Of a stretch of 64,000 nucleotides of DNA, positions 23,201-35,040 are shown in pieces. The position numbers and the translations under genes were made by a program. The notes below the pieces were generated by a model, which ran no database searches, was not told where the DNA came from, and saw only the letters and a list, made by a program, of their open reading frames with translations. The DNA is from Boothiomyces macroporosus (taxonomy: Eukaryota; Chytridiomycota; Chytridiomycetes; Rhizophydiales; Terramycetaceae): NCBI GenBank assembly GCA_027604185.1, contig JADGKB010000019.1:1-64000 (forward strand), in the 5' to 3' direction. Numbering within the stretch: the stretch's first letter is position 1; every line of letters starts with the position of its first letter.

Positions 23201-25768
23201 TATTGTCTTCATCCGGATTCACAATCACTACTTGTGGTTTAATTTGAATCACATTTCCTGGAATTTCTTTGATACCAGCACGAGTTCCAGTAGGCGATGC
23301 AGCAAGAAGATCCACAGGTTCGAGGAAGTGAATGCTGCCATAGAGTGGAACTTTAACCTTGAAATCCTTAACAGATCGCAACTCTTCATCTGACATGTGT
23401 AAAAGCTTTTCAATAGACGGTGTCATTACATACTGCTTGCTTTTATCAGCTGGGGATACAGAAGAAACCGGCTGAGCAACTCTTATGGTAGTTGGGGTAG
23501 TAGCCAATTTTTGAGAGTCAGATTCTTTCTTTGCAGCAGCTTCTACTAAAGCGGGATCAAGAGTATTTGTCTTTAAAGCCTCATCGTTGAATTTAGCAGG
23601 GGATGGTAAGAATGCAGATGCATCGTCAATTACCAACCTCTTTACACTACGTTTTGGAGTAAATCTGGAGTCTAACCCAAGGGTTGCAATATCTCTAGGA
23701 GATCCGTCCAACAAATGCAATGATTTTTTTGGTGTAGCTCCAATTTGATTCCTAGCACTCTCGGCAAGTGCCGGGGCAGGTGATGGCGGGGCCACACCTC
23801 GCAATTTAATCTGAGCTGTACTTCGAGGGGTAGTTTTAAAGTTAGGATTCATTGTCGGTAACTTGGAGTCTTTTTGTGGTGTAATTGGTGCGGGTTGCTG
23901 ACTAGTAGGTGCAACATTTGTACTTTTCTGCAACAGTGGATTGTTTCCATAAGGGTTTTTATCCAATGAGGCATGTAGAACTGGCTGGTTTTGATTTGTG
24001 CTGTTTGAAAATAAGTTTCCTGTTGTGGAGTTACCAAATAAAGATGTGGTTGGTTGCTGTGTATTCAATCCACCAAATGTAGTGGCAGGAGCTCCAAAAG
24101 TTGCTGGCTTATTTGCAAACAAGCTAGTTGTGGTATTAGTCGCTGGTTGAGCCCCACCAAATAGTGGTTGAGAGGTTGCAGCAGGTTGACCAAACAATCC
24201 TGTAGCTGCTGGCTGGTTGGTAGTTGTGGTTGCCCCAAAAAGTCCACCAGTATTTCCGAAAGCTGGTGCACCTGCAGTGTTTGTAGCTGGTTGAGTTGTG
24301 GCTCCAAATAGATTTGTAGTGCCTGCTGCAGGTTGGGTGGTGGTAGCGCCGAATAACCCTCCGCCAGCTGCAGGTGTTGTAGTATTTCCAAATCCAAATG
24401 CAGGTTTAGCGGCTGCTCCAAATGTGCTAGTGGTGCCTCCAGCTCCAAATGCTGGTGCAGCAGCTGGCTGGCCAAAACCAGTGGTCGCAGCTGGCGCTCC
24501 AAATGTTGTTGCTGGTTTATTTCCAAAGAGAGAAGTGGTATTGGTTTGAGCGCCAAAAGCAGGGGTGGCGGTAGTATTTGCAGCACCAAAGGCAGGAGCA
24601 GGAGTAGTACCAAATGCAGGTGCGGTGGTAGCTGCTCCAAAGGCAGGAGCAGGGGTAGCACCAAATCCTGAAGTGGTGGTTGGTGCACCTAGAGTTAGTA
24701 CATGCTTACCAAATGCAGGCTTGTTTGGTGTAGCACCAAATCCGCCAAAACCAGTATTCTGGGCAGGTTGGCCGAATGTAGTGTTGGTAGCTGGCTGTCC
24801 GAAAGCAGGGGTAGCGGCAGGTTGTCCAAAGGCTGGAGCAGCAGCGGCAGGTTGTCCAAAGGTATTAGTTGATGGCTGTCCAAATGCAGTGGTGGCTGCA
24901 GGTTGTCCAAATGTAGAGGTAGTTGGTTGGCCAAATGCAGGTTTGGCTCCAAATGTATTTGTTGCACCTAATATTAACAATTACTTGCCAAAGCCAGTAT
25001 TTGCAGCAGGCTGTGTAGCTCCAAATGCTCCGAACCCTGTTGTTGCAGGTTGAGTAGGTGCAGCAGTTGGAACACTTCCAGGACCTTTTTTGTTCATCTG
25101 ATAGTCTTGGAATCTTAACTCTTCCACACTCCAGTTTTTATATGCTGACATTGCAGAAATGGACTGAAAGTTTGAAGATTGGGAAACTGAAATAGCACCG
25201 TCTCTTTCAACAGTTACTGACCATGCCGGATTTCCTGTGCCATTATTAACTGTCTGACTGGTAGGAGCAGATGCTCCCCCTCCAAATCCAGTATTAGTTG
25301 CCCCGAATGTAGCTCCAAAAGCAGGTTTTGCTCCAAACGCATTGGTATTTGTTGCTCCAAACCCTGTATTTTGAGTCTGTCCTAGAAAATCAATAACCAA
25401 GTACCTCCGAATCCAAATCCAGTATTTTGCGCTGGTTGTCCAAATGCTGGGGTAGTTGTTGGTTGCCCAAATCCGGTATTTTGAGCTGGTTGTCCAAAAG
25501 TATTAGTTGCTCCAAATCCAGTCGCTGGTTGGCCAAAAGTGTTGCCTTGCGATGGCTGGCCAAATGCATTGTTTTGCGCAGGTTGTCCAAATGCTGGAGT
25601 TGTTGCAGGTTGACCAAAAGTGGTTCCAGTTGCTCCAAAACCTCCTCCTCCAAAAGTGTTTGCACCAAATGCCGGTTGATTTTGAGCTGGTTGTTGACCA
25701 AACCCTGGCTGTTGCTGCCCTCCAAATAGATTGGGTTGCTGCTGCTGAAATCTGTTTCCTCCAAACAT
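20283..25768 (-). CDS. NUP145: NUP98-NUP96 nucleoporin precursor (NUP145-like)
   Basis: About 1,785 residues (1,765 if it stops at 20363). The N-terminal half is FG/GLFG repeats with phasing FGQPA. A GLEBS motif binding Rae1/Gle2 lies near 25085-25160 (NWSVEELRFQDYQ). The autoproteolytic domain follows, with the cleavage site HF|S at 22992/22991 (VDHFSKYGL). After an acidic linker comes the NUP96 helical domain of the Y-complex. The product self-cleaves into a mobile FG nucleoporin and a scaffold. Introns are 25382-25404, 24968-24988 (GC-AG), 24689-24709 (in frame and stop-free), 22133-22155 and 22052-22071. The 3' end is uncertain: a frame stop occurs at 20363, but a 20-base GT...TG intron at 20358-20377 would add 25 plausible residues ending at 20283. 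Confidence 0.93.
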
Positions 25769-25926
25769 GAAAAATTAGATTTAACAAAAAAAATAGCGTG
25801 AAGTCGACAAGGATAAATTGCTTTAAACTGAACAGCATTTACAGAAGATCTCAATCTAACAGATCTTTAGAATGCATTTAAAATAGATCAATTTGTGCTT
25901 AAATTTTTGGCTTCATTATTCTGACA

Positions 25927-26017
25927 GTCAGCAGCTGAAGGTCAGTAGCTGAAAGTCGGTAGCTGAAGATCAGTAGCTGAAGGTCGGTAGCTGAAGATCA
26001 GTAGCTGAAGGTCGGTA
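25927..26017. repeat. 14-bp tandem repeat, 6.5 copies
   Basis: Six full and one partial copy of a 14-base unit GTCRGTAGCTGAAG. From the third copy on, two versions alternate (GTCGGTAGCTGAAG and ATCAGTAGCTGAAG), giving a 28-base higher-order period. The array lies in the shared upstream region of the divergent NUP98-96 (start 25768) and PKA copy 2 (start 26263). It could bind a repeated factor or simply be a minisatellite. Confidence 0.9.
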
Positions 26018-26195
26018 TCCTCTTATCAGCTACTACGCCGTTACGATGAACGACGAAATCTATTAGAGATCAATAAAATGGAATTTTTTCTGTAATTTTC
26101 GCAATCTAGGATATCACGGTATCGCTAGTATAAACTTTATTTCCCAAACATTGGTTCTCGAATTATTTCTAAAACATTTTCTCAATGTTTGACCC

Positions 26196-26221
26196 CAGTG
26201 GCTGAAGTATTCCAGCCACTG
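26196..26221. repeat. Perfect 9-bp inverted repeat in the PKA copy 2 promoter
   Basis: CAGTGGCTG and CAGCCACTG are separated by eight bases, 42 bases before the PKA copy 2 ATG. The left arm continues GCTGAAG, the same core as the nearby 14-base repeats. It is a possible hairpin or dimeric operator. Apart from this and the 14-base array, the 494 bases between the two genes (25769-26262) show nothing else recognisable. Confidence 0.7.
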
Positions 26222-26262
26222 AAACCCCATCCCAACCTTGCTTCTTTTCACATTCACAATTA

Positions 26263-27386
26263 ATGACAACACAACCTGCAACCCAAGTTCCTACCCAAGA
26301 ATTATCAATTCTCACCAACGGCACGGATAGATTTGGTCATACGCTTGATGATTTTGAAAAAATCAGAACGCTAGGTACATCATTTTAATTTCAGGAACAG
26401 GAACATTTGGCAGAGTGTACCTTTGCAAATACAGCCGCTCTGAGCGATATTACGCATTGAAAATGTTGAGTAAAATTGAAATTGTAAGATTACGACAAGT
26501 ACAGCATATCATTTCAGAGAAAAATATTTTAGCCCGCATTCAGTTCCCATTCATTGTCAATTTGTAAGATTCGCTAATGTAGATTATGTACTTTTCAAGA
26601 TGTTAAAAATGTGTATTTGCTGCTGGAGTTTGTAATTGGAGGGGAGATGTTCTCTCATTTGAGAAGGGCTGGACGATTTTCGAACGAAATGACAAAATTC
26701 TACGCCTCTGAAATTACTCTTGCGCTAGTGTATTTGCATAGCATGGATATTATTTACAGGGATTTGAAACCAGAAAATTTAGTAATTTGTATTAATTTAG
26801 CTGCTGGACCATCAAGGACACATTAAAATTACCGATTTTGGCTTCGCAAAGATTGTTCCAGATAGAACTTGGACTTTGTGCGGAACTCCGGAATATTTAG
26901 CCCCAGAAATCATCCAATCTAGAGGTCATGGAAAAGCTGTTGATTGGTGGGCATTAGGAATATTGATTTTTGAAATGCTGGCAGGGTAACGAGTTGCTAA
27001 TTTAGTTATCCTCCATTCTTTGATGATAATCCTTTTGGAATCTATGAAAAAATCTTGGCAGGAAGAATAGTGTTTCCGCCGCACTTCCACGCCGATGCCA
27101 AAGATTTAATCAAGCGCTTCCTTACTGCCGATCTCACTAATCGCTTAGGTAACTTGAGCGGAGGGTCGGAAGATGTCAAGAATCACCGATGGTTTGCCGG
27201 GGTGAATTGGGAAGATGTTTTGGAACGTAGAATTCAGGCACCAATAGTACCCGTCTGGTCTGGCCATGGTGATCCAAGGAACTTTGAAGTATACCCTGAA
27301 GCTACAAAGAATAACCACGATCAGGTCTCGCTAGATCCTTTCCAGCATTACTTCCAGGTAGGTGTTGCTAACCTTAGGGATTTTAA
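26263..27386 (+). CDS. AGC kinase, cAMP-dependent protein kinase catalytic subunit (copy 2)
   Basis: 341 residues in six exons. It has the [11 protein letters not shown] glycine loop, [30 protein letters not shown] and the terminal FQGF hydrophobic motif, all hallmarks of PKA catalytic subunits. Introns are 26375-26394, 26564-26582, 26782-26800, 26987-27006 and 27358-27377, all 19-20 bases. The last three sit at the same codon positions as in copy 1, and the 26782 intron differs from its copy 1 partner by a single base. Copy 1 lacks the first two introns. Two such paralogues let fungi divide growth and stress roles, which is inference here. Confidence 0.92.
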
Positions 27387-27561
27387 GAAATTTTAATATT
27401 TAATAAATTCACATTGAAATATCATCAGATTTTTACGTTTTTGAGCTGTATTTTTGAAGCTGTCACTTGTGTTTGATCTGCAAGTTTCACCAGCCTCCTG
27501 ACGCCTCAGCGCCGCACTTGTTTTTTGTGTTCATATTTCCTTCCTCAAAAGTTCGATAATA

Positions 27562-28660
27562 ATGCTTGGTCCTAATGATTCTTCAGAGAATCAGAGCTAC
27601 AACCAGGAATACAACCCAATGAATCAATTTGAAGGCAATGGGCAATTTGAAACCCAATCGGGGGTAGAATTCAAACTGGTTGTTGATGAAAACAATAATA
27701 ATTGGGATGGCCAAGAATACAATTATAATGCTCAATCGAATATGGGTGGTATGACTCTGGGATTACAGCCAGCCGTCCAAAACGACTTTTTATCAGTACC
27801 AGGTCCATATGCTCGCTCCAGAAGCGGTAGTATTGCTAGTAATGGCAGTATGAACAGCTACAACAATGATATGTATCTATCCGACGCCGGTTCTGACTAT
27901 GGCGAAGTCTCGCCATTCCCTGGTTCTTTGGTGGTTCAAGTCCCTTCTCCATGGATCCAAGCGATTCACTCTCCTCTTCATTCGCCAACTCCTTCAATGG
28001 TCAGTGACAATGGCTACGACAACAGCGGCTCGTTAAATGATTTTTTGAGCTCAAATAATTTTGACCAAAATAACACTGTGCAATATCAGGACTTTGATTT
28101 ATTCCAACAAAACGCCTTGGCCAACTCTGATTATTCCAATATGCAATATCAAAATAATCAGACCTTGAATTTCCCAGTCGCGCAACCGCTAGATGATTTA
28201 CCGATCGAATCGCTAGAAAATGAACAAGGGCAAAAATCCACTATTCCTGATGGCCGCTTCTGGAAAGTAATCAAAAATAATGGCCAAACGCTGTATCAAT
28301 GTCCTTATCCTGAATGTGAAAAAAGTATTTCAATTTTTAACAGTAGCATTTACAAGACCATATAATCTCAAATCCCACTACCGTTCCCACACTGGTGAGC
28401 GACCATATGTTTGTGATGCACCAGATTGTAAAGCAGCCTTTTCCCGCAAGCACGATTTGAAAAGACATTCCAAATTACACAGGTAATTATTAACTAATAG
28501 CAGCGGTGAAAAGTTATTCAAATGTAAAGCATGCGGGAAATCGTTTTCTCGTAACGACGCATTGGGTAGACACTTGAAACCATCGGATCAGGGAAAGGAA
28601 TCCGCCTGCGCTCTTAGAATCAAACTCAATGAGCTTGAACAGTTGAACAAACAGCTATAA
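27562..28660 (+). CDS. Crz1-like C2H2 zinc-finger transcription factor
   Basis: 351 residues in three exons (introns 28325-28346 and 28483-28503). The N-terminal two-thirds is Asn, Gln and Ser rich, with a Ser/Arg patch ([13 protein letters not shown]) and VPSPW, as in calcineurin-regulated factors. Three C-terminal C2H2 fingers read [38 protein letters not shown] and [17 protein letters not shown], matching the finger order of yeast Crz1 and S. pombe Prz1. Such factors enter the nucleus when calcineurin dephosphorylates them after a calcium rise. I see no certain calcineurin docking motif, so the regulatory link is by homology of the fingers only. Confidence 0.82.
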
Positions 28661-28707
28661 TTTTAAATATATTTCATTGATTTTCACATTTTTTAAATCT
28701 CGTTAAA

Positions 28708-31700
28708 ATGCCCTGTATTTTAAAAGTGCGAATAATTGAAGCTCGCAACCTCCCCATCATGGATAGGACGACAGAGCTGACAGGTATTTCTTGCTAACCA
28801 TTGATGCCTACGTTGAAGTCAAATTTGCCAACCTAGATTCAGTCAGAACCCAAGTATGGGGAAGTTAACATAGATTTGCAGGAAAACATTAAATCCCGTT
28901 TGGAGCCAGGACTTTAGACTAGTAGAATTTTACTGATTTCAGGAAATCCATGAAGATTCAGACTTGCAAAATGAGCCTCTGGAATTAGTAATCATGGATT
29001 ATGATCAAATTACGTATAACGATGCTATTGGTACAGTATTTGTTGATTTGAATCCGCTTTTAACTTGGGACTCTACCAGTCAAATTTCAGGATGGTTTCC
29101 TATCTACGATACGCTGTTGGGAATTAGAGGGGAGCTGAAAGCGCAGATTAAACTACAATTTTTTGGTGATATCAATCCATTCAAAGATTCATCTGCTGGC
29201 GTTCAGTTTTTTAGCACCCCGATTTTACCTCCTGGTTATCAAGTTGTGTCGGTCTTGGGATTTGTTAGCGCACTAAATAACGAAGACGATCCTGAATACC
29301 ATTGGACAGATAATTTCAGAACTCCGAGAAAGTCAAATAATGCAAGAACTAAGGTAATGTATCGGTTGGCGGGTAATTGGATTTAAAAGTAGGTCAAATT
29401 AGACGGCTTTTGGGTAAGAAAGTGCTTGAGCTTAACGGGAATGCTTTGATTGGTTATAAGCAGTACTTTGATAGAGAAGCGGATAAAAAGTCTATCACAG
29501 TTAGAGCAATTGGAACTGCGATCAGAATTGCCAAGACTGATGTTCAACGAAGCAGAGAAGTTTCCATCGCTGGTCAGCAGCCTATTCCCAGAGAGCCCTC
29601 AATTGTAACGCCAGTATCTGTGGTTGCAGATGGGGCGGTTGAGAAGCAGTCGGAAGAGGCCAAAGAAGATGTTTTGGAAGAAATAGCACTTCCGCAACCA
29701 GCATTACAGCTTCCTGCTGCTTATGCGAGAGATCCGGTGTTTCTAACTGTAACTCAACTGTTGGAAAATGTTGTAACTGGCACTGGTGGTCTTGTCTGTG
29801 CGGCTTCAATCAAAATACTAGATAATGACGAAAGAGAGGTTAGAGAAGCTTGGTGGACTGAATTGCGAGACGAAATGAAGTCTCACGCAAGAACATTGGG
29901 TTGCAACCATATTGCAGGGTACACTGAACAAACCAGTATATCAGATGAAATTGTTTTGCTGTTTTGCAGTGGTACTGCGGTAAATATCGATATATCTTCT
30001 GGTCAATTCAACGCAAAGTCGGATGACCTTTCGCCCATAAATGGAATCGGGCATTTGATGTCACCAAGTTGGGTTTCTCATCCGTCAGCTCATGTCTCGC
30101 AAGAGCATGTTCCTACAGAACCTGATGGCAATCCAGAAGAAACGCCAGATGCAACTGAAAAAAAAGCAAAGAAGCCGTTTCCACGTAAGCAATGAGGTTA
30201 AAATAGATTGTAGATCATGTCACATTACCTATAATAGCCGTGATTCACCTTTCCCGATGGCTTTAATTAAATGTGGAGTTTGTAACAAGAAATATGTGCC
30301 TGAAGTATTGCTGATGACGACAGAGCCTTATCCTGAAATGAAGACGGTGGGAAACTGGGTGCTAATAGAAGCTCATGGTAAATGTAATCTGATTGTAGTA
30401 TGCAGACCAAAGAAAATCAAGCTGGGGGAAACTAGAGCGACGCAAGTGAGCGAGTCCATCCCTTTTGCACAGTATGACATACACAGACAGCTAATGTATA
30501 AACTTCGACTATATGGGTTCAACGCTATATTTGGTTTGAAAATTCAGGTATCGGTCGGAGAAAACATGATAACAGCAATTGCAACTGGAACAGCAACGTA
30601 CTTGCTAGCATTACCCACTCCTCCGCCCCTGAAAGTATTTAGAAATATTGATTCTATTAACGAAGAAAGTCAAAGATTTGACGACACACAAAAGAAACTC
30701 TTGGCGCTGGGTGAAGTAAATAGAGCAAAAATAGAGGAAAGTATAGCAGCAATGAAAATGGCTGAAAAGGAAGATCAATCAACTAGTAATTGGAATACAG
30801 CTGAAGATCAGTGGGATACCGATTCTAGTGCAAGTGAAAAGTCAGATACCGATACCCCAGCTCTAACCCAATCTAGATTACAACAAAAGGCAATGGTGAT
30901 TGAAATTGATGACGAACATGATGAAGATTTAGTCCACTTTTTGAATGATATATCGAATGAGAACTTTAGGATTTGCAACACTGAAGTACCACCTCTTTCA
31001 AAGTACACTTTTTCGGAAGATGCAGTCTGTCAAATGGTTACAATGGTTAGGCAAACCCAAATCGGCACTTCGAATCATCCCAATCGGGAATTGGCAAATG
31101 TATTTAAAACGCTTTATCAGGAACTCGCATTTCAAATGTCATTTTTATCCCCTTGTACAGTTACTGGTCTAAAATATGACGTACAGCTTCCAAAAGAAAA
31201 CTGCATACAAGTGATCTTGAATGCAATGGTGATTGGAAAGAATTTGGTGCCAGAATTTAATGACGATATTGAACCAGAGAAAGTAGTTGACACACCAAAG
31301 TGTTCAAATGACCTAGAGAAGCAAAATTCATTCAAAGAACAATCTCCAATATACCAAAGACCCACAATTCATTCCAGGTCCCTCAGTTCAGCACTGGATA
31401 AGGAAAGTCAAACTTCTTATCCCTCGTCAGAAAATCTTGATGACGATATACCGGAACCAATAGAACCAGAAGAAAGCCTGCAAAATCGAGGCTCGATTAA
31501 AGAAGTTGCTAGAAGATTAAGCTCAATCAAAGATTACTCCAAATACTCCCAACTAGAGCTCTCCCCACTATCATACATACCAAACACCACTTTCCTTCGA
31601 TTTCTGGGTAGAATTTCCTTCCACTTTATCAAAGAAACCAATTTAGTTTTCGATCCATATTTAGGCTCTTCGGGAATGGGAGGGTTTACACACGTATTTA

Positions 31701-31903
31701 TGAAAGAAATCACTGCCGTGATCAAGTCCTATGTTTTATGCTTAGGAGGTAATGCAGTTATTGGATTCAATATTGACCAATCATTGTTCACCGAATCAAT
31801 CAAGAATCAAGGATATGCTCTAATATCCGTTAGTGGCGATGTTGTTGATGTTAAATATCAAAATCAAGAAATTGCGAATGATACCCAATTCTTGGACCAA
31901 TAA
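28708..31903 (+). CDS. C2CD5: C2CD5-like C2-domain protein
   Basis: 1,030 residues in six exons. The N-terminal C2 domain (LKVRIIEARNLPIMDR, DAYVEVKFANL, KTLNPVWSQDF) and a following SGWFPIYDTLLGIRGE segment closely match animal C2CD5 (CDP138). So do RTPRKSNNAR, KVLELNGNALIGY, a CxxC...CxxC region before VPEVLL, GFNAIFGLKIQ and the C-terminal LGGNAVIGFN. C2CD5 binds calcium and phospholipid and promotes vesicle fusion with the plasma membrane in animals. Introns are 28784-28803, 28854-28873, 28922-28942, 29373-29392 and 30185-30206. The first must end in TG for the conserved DAYVEV core to be kept. AATAAA at 31899-31904 overlaps the stop. Confidence 0.9.
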
Positions 31904-31951
31904 ATCATGAATCATTGTGATGGTGATCCATCTCCTTTTAACTAATCTCGC

Positions 31952-33248
31952 ATGAGAAAATTTGCATCTCGCGCTTTCCCTACAGCAAAGCAAATCTACA
32001 TCCCAAAGGAGGGAACTTGTCCGCTGGGATTCATTGCCGGTGGAGCGCATTCTGGAGTAAAGAAAGAGTTCAATGATGTCGCGGTTGTCTTGTCTCCCAA
32101 ACACGAATGTACAGCAGCGGCAGTCTTTACCAAAAACAAATTCTGTGCTGCACCAGTTCAAGTTTCAAAAAGGATTTTGAAAGAATCCAAAGGAAATGGA
32201 TATTATGGAGTCATTGTGAATTCAGGGTGTGCAAACGCTTGTACAGGTGATGCTGGGTTGGCAGATGCGCAGGTTATGGCAAAGCATTTGACAAACAAGC
32301 CGGTTGTAGTGATGTCAACAGGTGTTATTGGCCAACGTTTGCAACTGGATAAAATTAAGAAAGGACTGGATGCAGCAGTGGCTAACGCTGGATCAGATCT
32401 TGCACACTGGCAAAGTGCTGCAGAGGGTATCATGACTACAGACACTTTCCCCAAACTGATTAGCAGGGAATTCAAAACCAAAACTGGATCGTACAGAATG
32501 ACTGGATGGTCGAAAGGAGCTGGAATGAGTAATATTTCCTAATGATAGTTCATCCAAATATGGCAACTATGTTATCCGCAACATTCACTGACGCAAAAAT
32601 ATCAAGTGATTTGTTGTCTTCCACAGTAAAGTTTGCTGCCGACCGTTCATTTAATGCTATATCCATTGATGGAGACACTAGCACTAATGATACATATGTG
32701 GTGTTGGCAAACGGTGCTTCTAACACTGAAATCAAGGCAAATACTTTGGAATACGAAGAGTTTAAAAAGAATCTCACCGAATTCTCGATTGATCTTGCGA
32801 AATTGATTGTTAGAGATGGTGAAGGCGCTACAAAGTTTATTCATATTAAAGTCAAGGTGCGCTATAGCTTATTTAGGGAGCCAAAAGCTTCGAGGAGGCA
32901 AAGCAAGTGGCATCTACTATTGCAACCTCTCCATTAGTCAAAACTGCAATTTACGGCAAGGATGCTAATTGGGGAAGAATCGTTTGTGCTGTAGGATATA
33001 GTGGTGTGGATATTACTCCTGAAAAGGTCAACTTGCATTTTTCTTCATTGACTAAGCCGGAGCTTTCTCTACATCTCTTCAAAAATGGATCTCCGTTTGA
33101 AATCAACGAGGATGTAGCAGCTAAAATCCTTGATACGCCTGATATTTTAATTGAAATAGGTTTGGGCTTGGGTGAAGAAGAAGCCTCAATGTTCACTTGC
33201 GATTTTAGCCATGAATACGTCAGTATTAATGCAGATTATCGAAGTTGA
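31952..33248 (+). CDS. ARG7: Mitochondrial ornithine acetyltransferase / N-acetylglutamate synthase (ArgJ family)
   Basis: 418 residues in three exons. A basic presequence (MRKFASRAFPTAKQIY) suggests mitochondrial import. Motifs are CPLGFIAGGAHSGVKK, AAVFTKNKFCAAPV, VNSGCANACTG, STGVIGQRL and KGAGMIHPNMATML, where the Thr of MATML is the nucleophile created by autocatalytic cleavage. The later segment GKDANWGRI and the C-terminal VSINADYRS complete the family. It transfers acetyl from acetylornithine to glutamate in arginine synthesis. Introns are 32529-32548 and 32857-32876, both 20 bases; the second begins GTG instead of GTA. It starts 48 bases after the C2CD5 stop. Confidence 0.95.
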
Positions 33249-33275
33249 TCTATTTAAAAACTATAATATATTGGT

Positions 33276-34726
33276 TCATCTATTTTGATTGTTCTTTACG
33301 CTTCTTCCAAAATGAACGTGCTTTGGTTTCCAAACAATATCAGGTAGTCTAAATTAGAAGAAAATTACTTTTTATCCTTATCCTGCCTTCTAAGCAACGA
33401 TCTAAATTTGGTTTGAATGGCATTAATCTTGCTTGACCGTGAATGTACCCCGCCTAAAACAGATATCAAGGAATTTTCTGTATGCAGTTTCAAAGGAGGT
33501 AACTTTACTGGTAGGATTTTCTCTGGATCTGCAATAGAGATATTGGAAACTAACGGGTTTGCGGATTTAAACACTTTGGTGTTAGATCTCGTCTTGAGAT
33601 TGTTGTAAGCATCTTCTGGCTGACTGTCTAGTGAAGAAAAGTGATTCACAAAGTAGGGGTTAATTGCTGACATAACGTGAGAGTTTGATAAACCTACTAC
33701 TTCTCTCCTTGTTGCTGGAATGACTGGCTCACTATACATTCCATTTATTGCGTCCATCTCAATTTTCTTTTCAAGTTCATGCGTAACTTGTGAAATCTTG
33801 AATCGATTGTTGATTAATTTTGGTATGGGTTGTGGATTTTCAATTTTTGGTTGATATAGCAAACTGGGATGATGGTGGTATCTCGCCATATGTAAAAACT
33901 CGTCGTTGTCCAAGATGTGATCTTTTGGAGGATATGTATCTACATCCTCCAATAAAAGAAAACAATCATCAATATCTATTTCTCCTGAAAGAGCAGGAGG
34001 AAGGTGTGCAGGTGGCGAAGCTGGTTCAAATGGTTCCTGGTAATATGGACCTTTCTTGAACTCGTTCCGAGGAGTTGCGCTGCGAATGCTCATCGCTGAT
34101 TCGTTTTTTACCCTTCCAATCGCCGGCTTGATTTTTAGAATCTTTTTCAGTAACCTATTATGATTGATGGGTTGGTAAACAGGACGTCGTATTTTCACTG
34201 GAGGCGGTGTTTTAGGCAACTCTGGGGCTTTAGTTTTGCTATGATCATAGGTGCGAGGCTTTCTTTCAGCCAAATACGAAGTTCGAAGAATATTCTTTAT
34301 CACAATTTCCTGATGAATTTCCCCAAAACGAGTAGCTAAATTTCTAAATATCGCAGCTGCATTTTCATCAACAACGCCTCTAGCACGTCTTTCTCCTACT
34401 TTCCTGAATTGGAATTCCGCATCTTCTTCATTGATCATATCTATAATTTCATCTTCTTCAGAATCGACTTCATCGTCATAGTCATCCGAGTTTTCATCCC
34501 TCTTATCAGCGTTAAATGGATTGATTAAAGGAGCAACTGAATGCAAATTTGTTGGATATGAAATAGATTGTTTTGTATCTAAATTTGGTAGTGCCTTCAG
34601 CATTAAAAATGAATCCGAATTTGCTTTGATCAATGGGTAGCGAATTTCTTCCATAGTGGGATTTAAATCTGCTATATAATCAGCACTGTTGAACGAGGCA
34701 GATTTTCTCATGTCCTTTCCACTCAT
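33276..34726 (-). CDS. Conserved-looking protein of unknown function
   Basis: 476 residues in two exons (intron 33349-33368, 20 bases). I do not recognise it. Visible features are an acidic stretch (SDDYDDEVDSEEDEIID), a short predicted helix around VVDENAAAIFRNLATRF, a proline-rich basic region and a C-terminal tail containing LPDIVWKPKHVHFG encoded across the intron. No membrane segment or signal peptide is seen. The stop lies 27 bases from the stop of the convergent ornithine acetyltransferase. Nuclear or cytosolic location is likely but not shown. Confidence 0.75.
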
Positions 34727-35040
34727 CTATGGGTGAACTTTTTCCAGTGGACGAATTTGACGTGGATATAATCGTGGCTTTCATGTTCACTTGTTATCAC
34801 TTGTACAATTGGTGGATATAGGTATTTCAGCGAATTCGTTGCTCTACTTGCCGCAAGCTAAAGTGAACTAACTGCATTCGCGCATATTTACAAATACTGC
34901 TATCGATGTTTTGGAATTTGGATTTGGATTTGCTGGACACATAGGCTCAGATTGATTGCGGCAGCTTGGGATGGTTGGATTAATGTATCTTTTCCAAATG
35001 GTGACCAATTTTGAGAACCTGATTTTTTTCCACCAGTGCC
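34727..35040. other. Intergenic region between divergent genes
   Basis: 314 bases between the divergent unknown gene (start 34726) and the PPR-like gene (start 35041). I see no RNA gene, repeat or conserved reading frame here; it presumably holds both promoters. Confidence 0.5.

Noticed and set aside
24298..25053. Long Ala/Pro/Gly-rich plus-strand frames opposite the FG repeats
   Set aside because: These are shadows of the repetitive NUP98 coding sequence on the minus strand.
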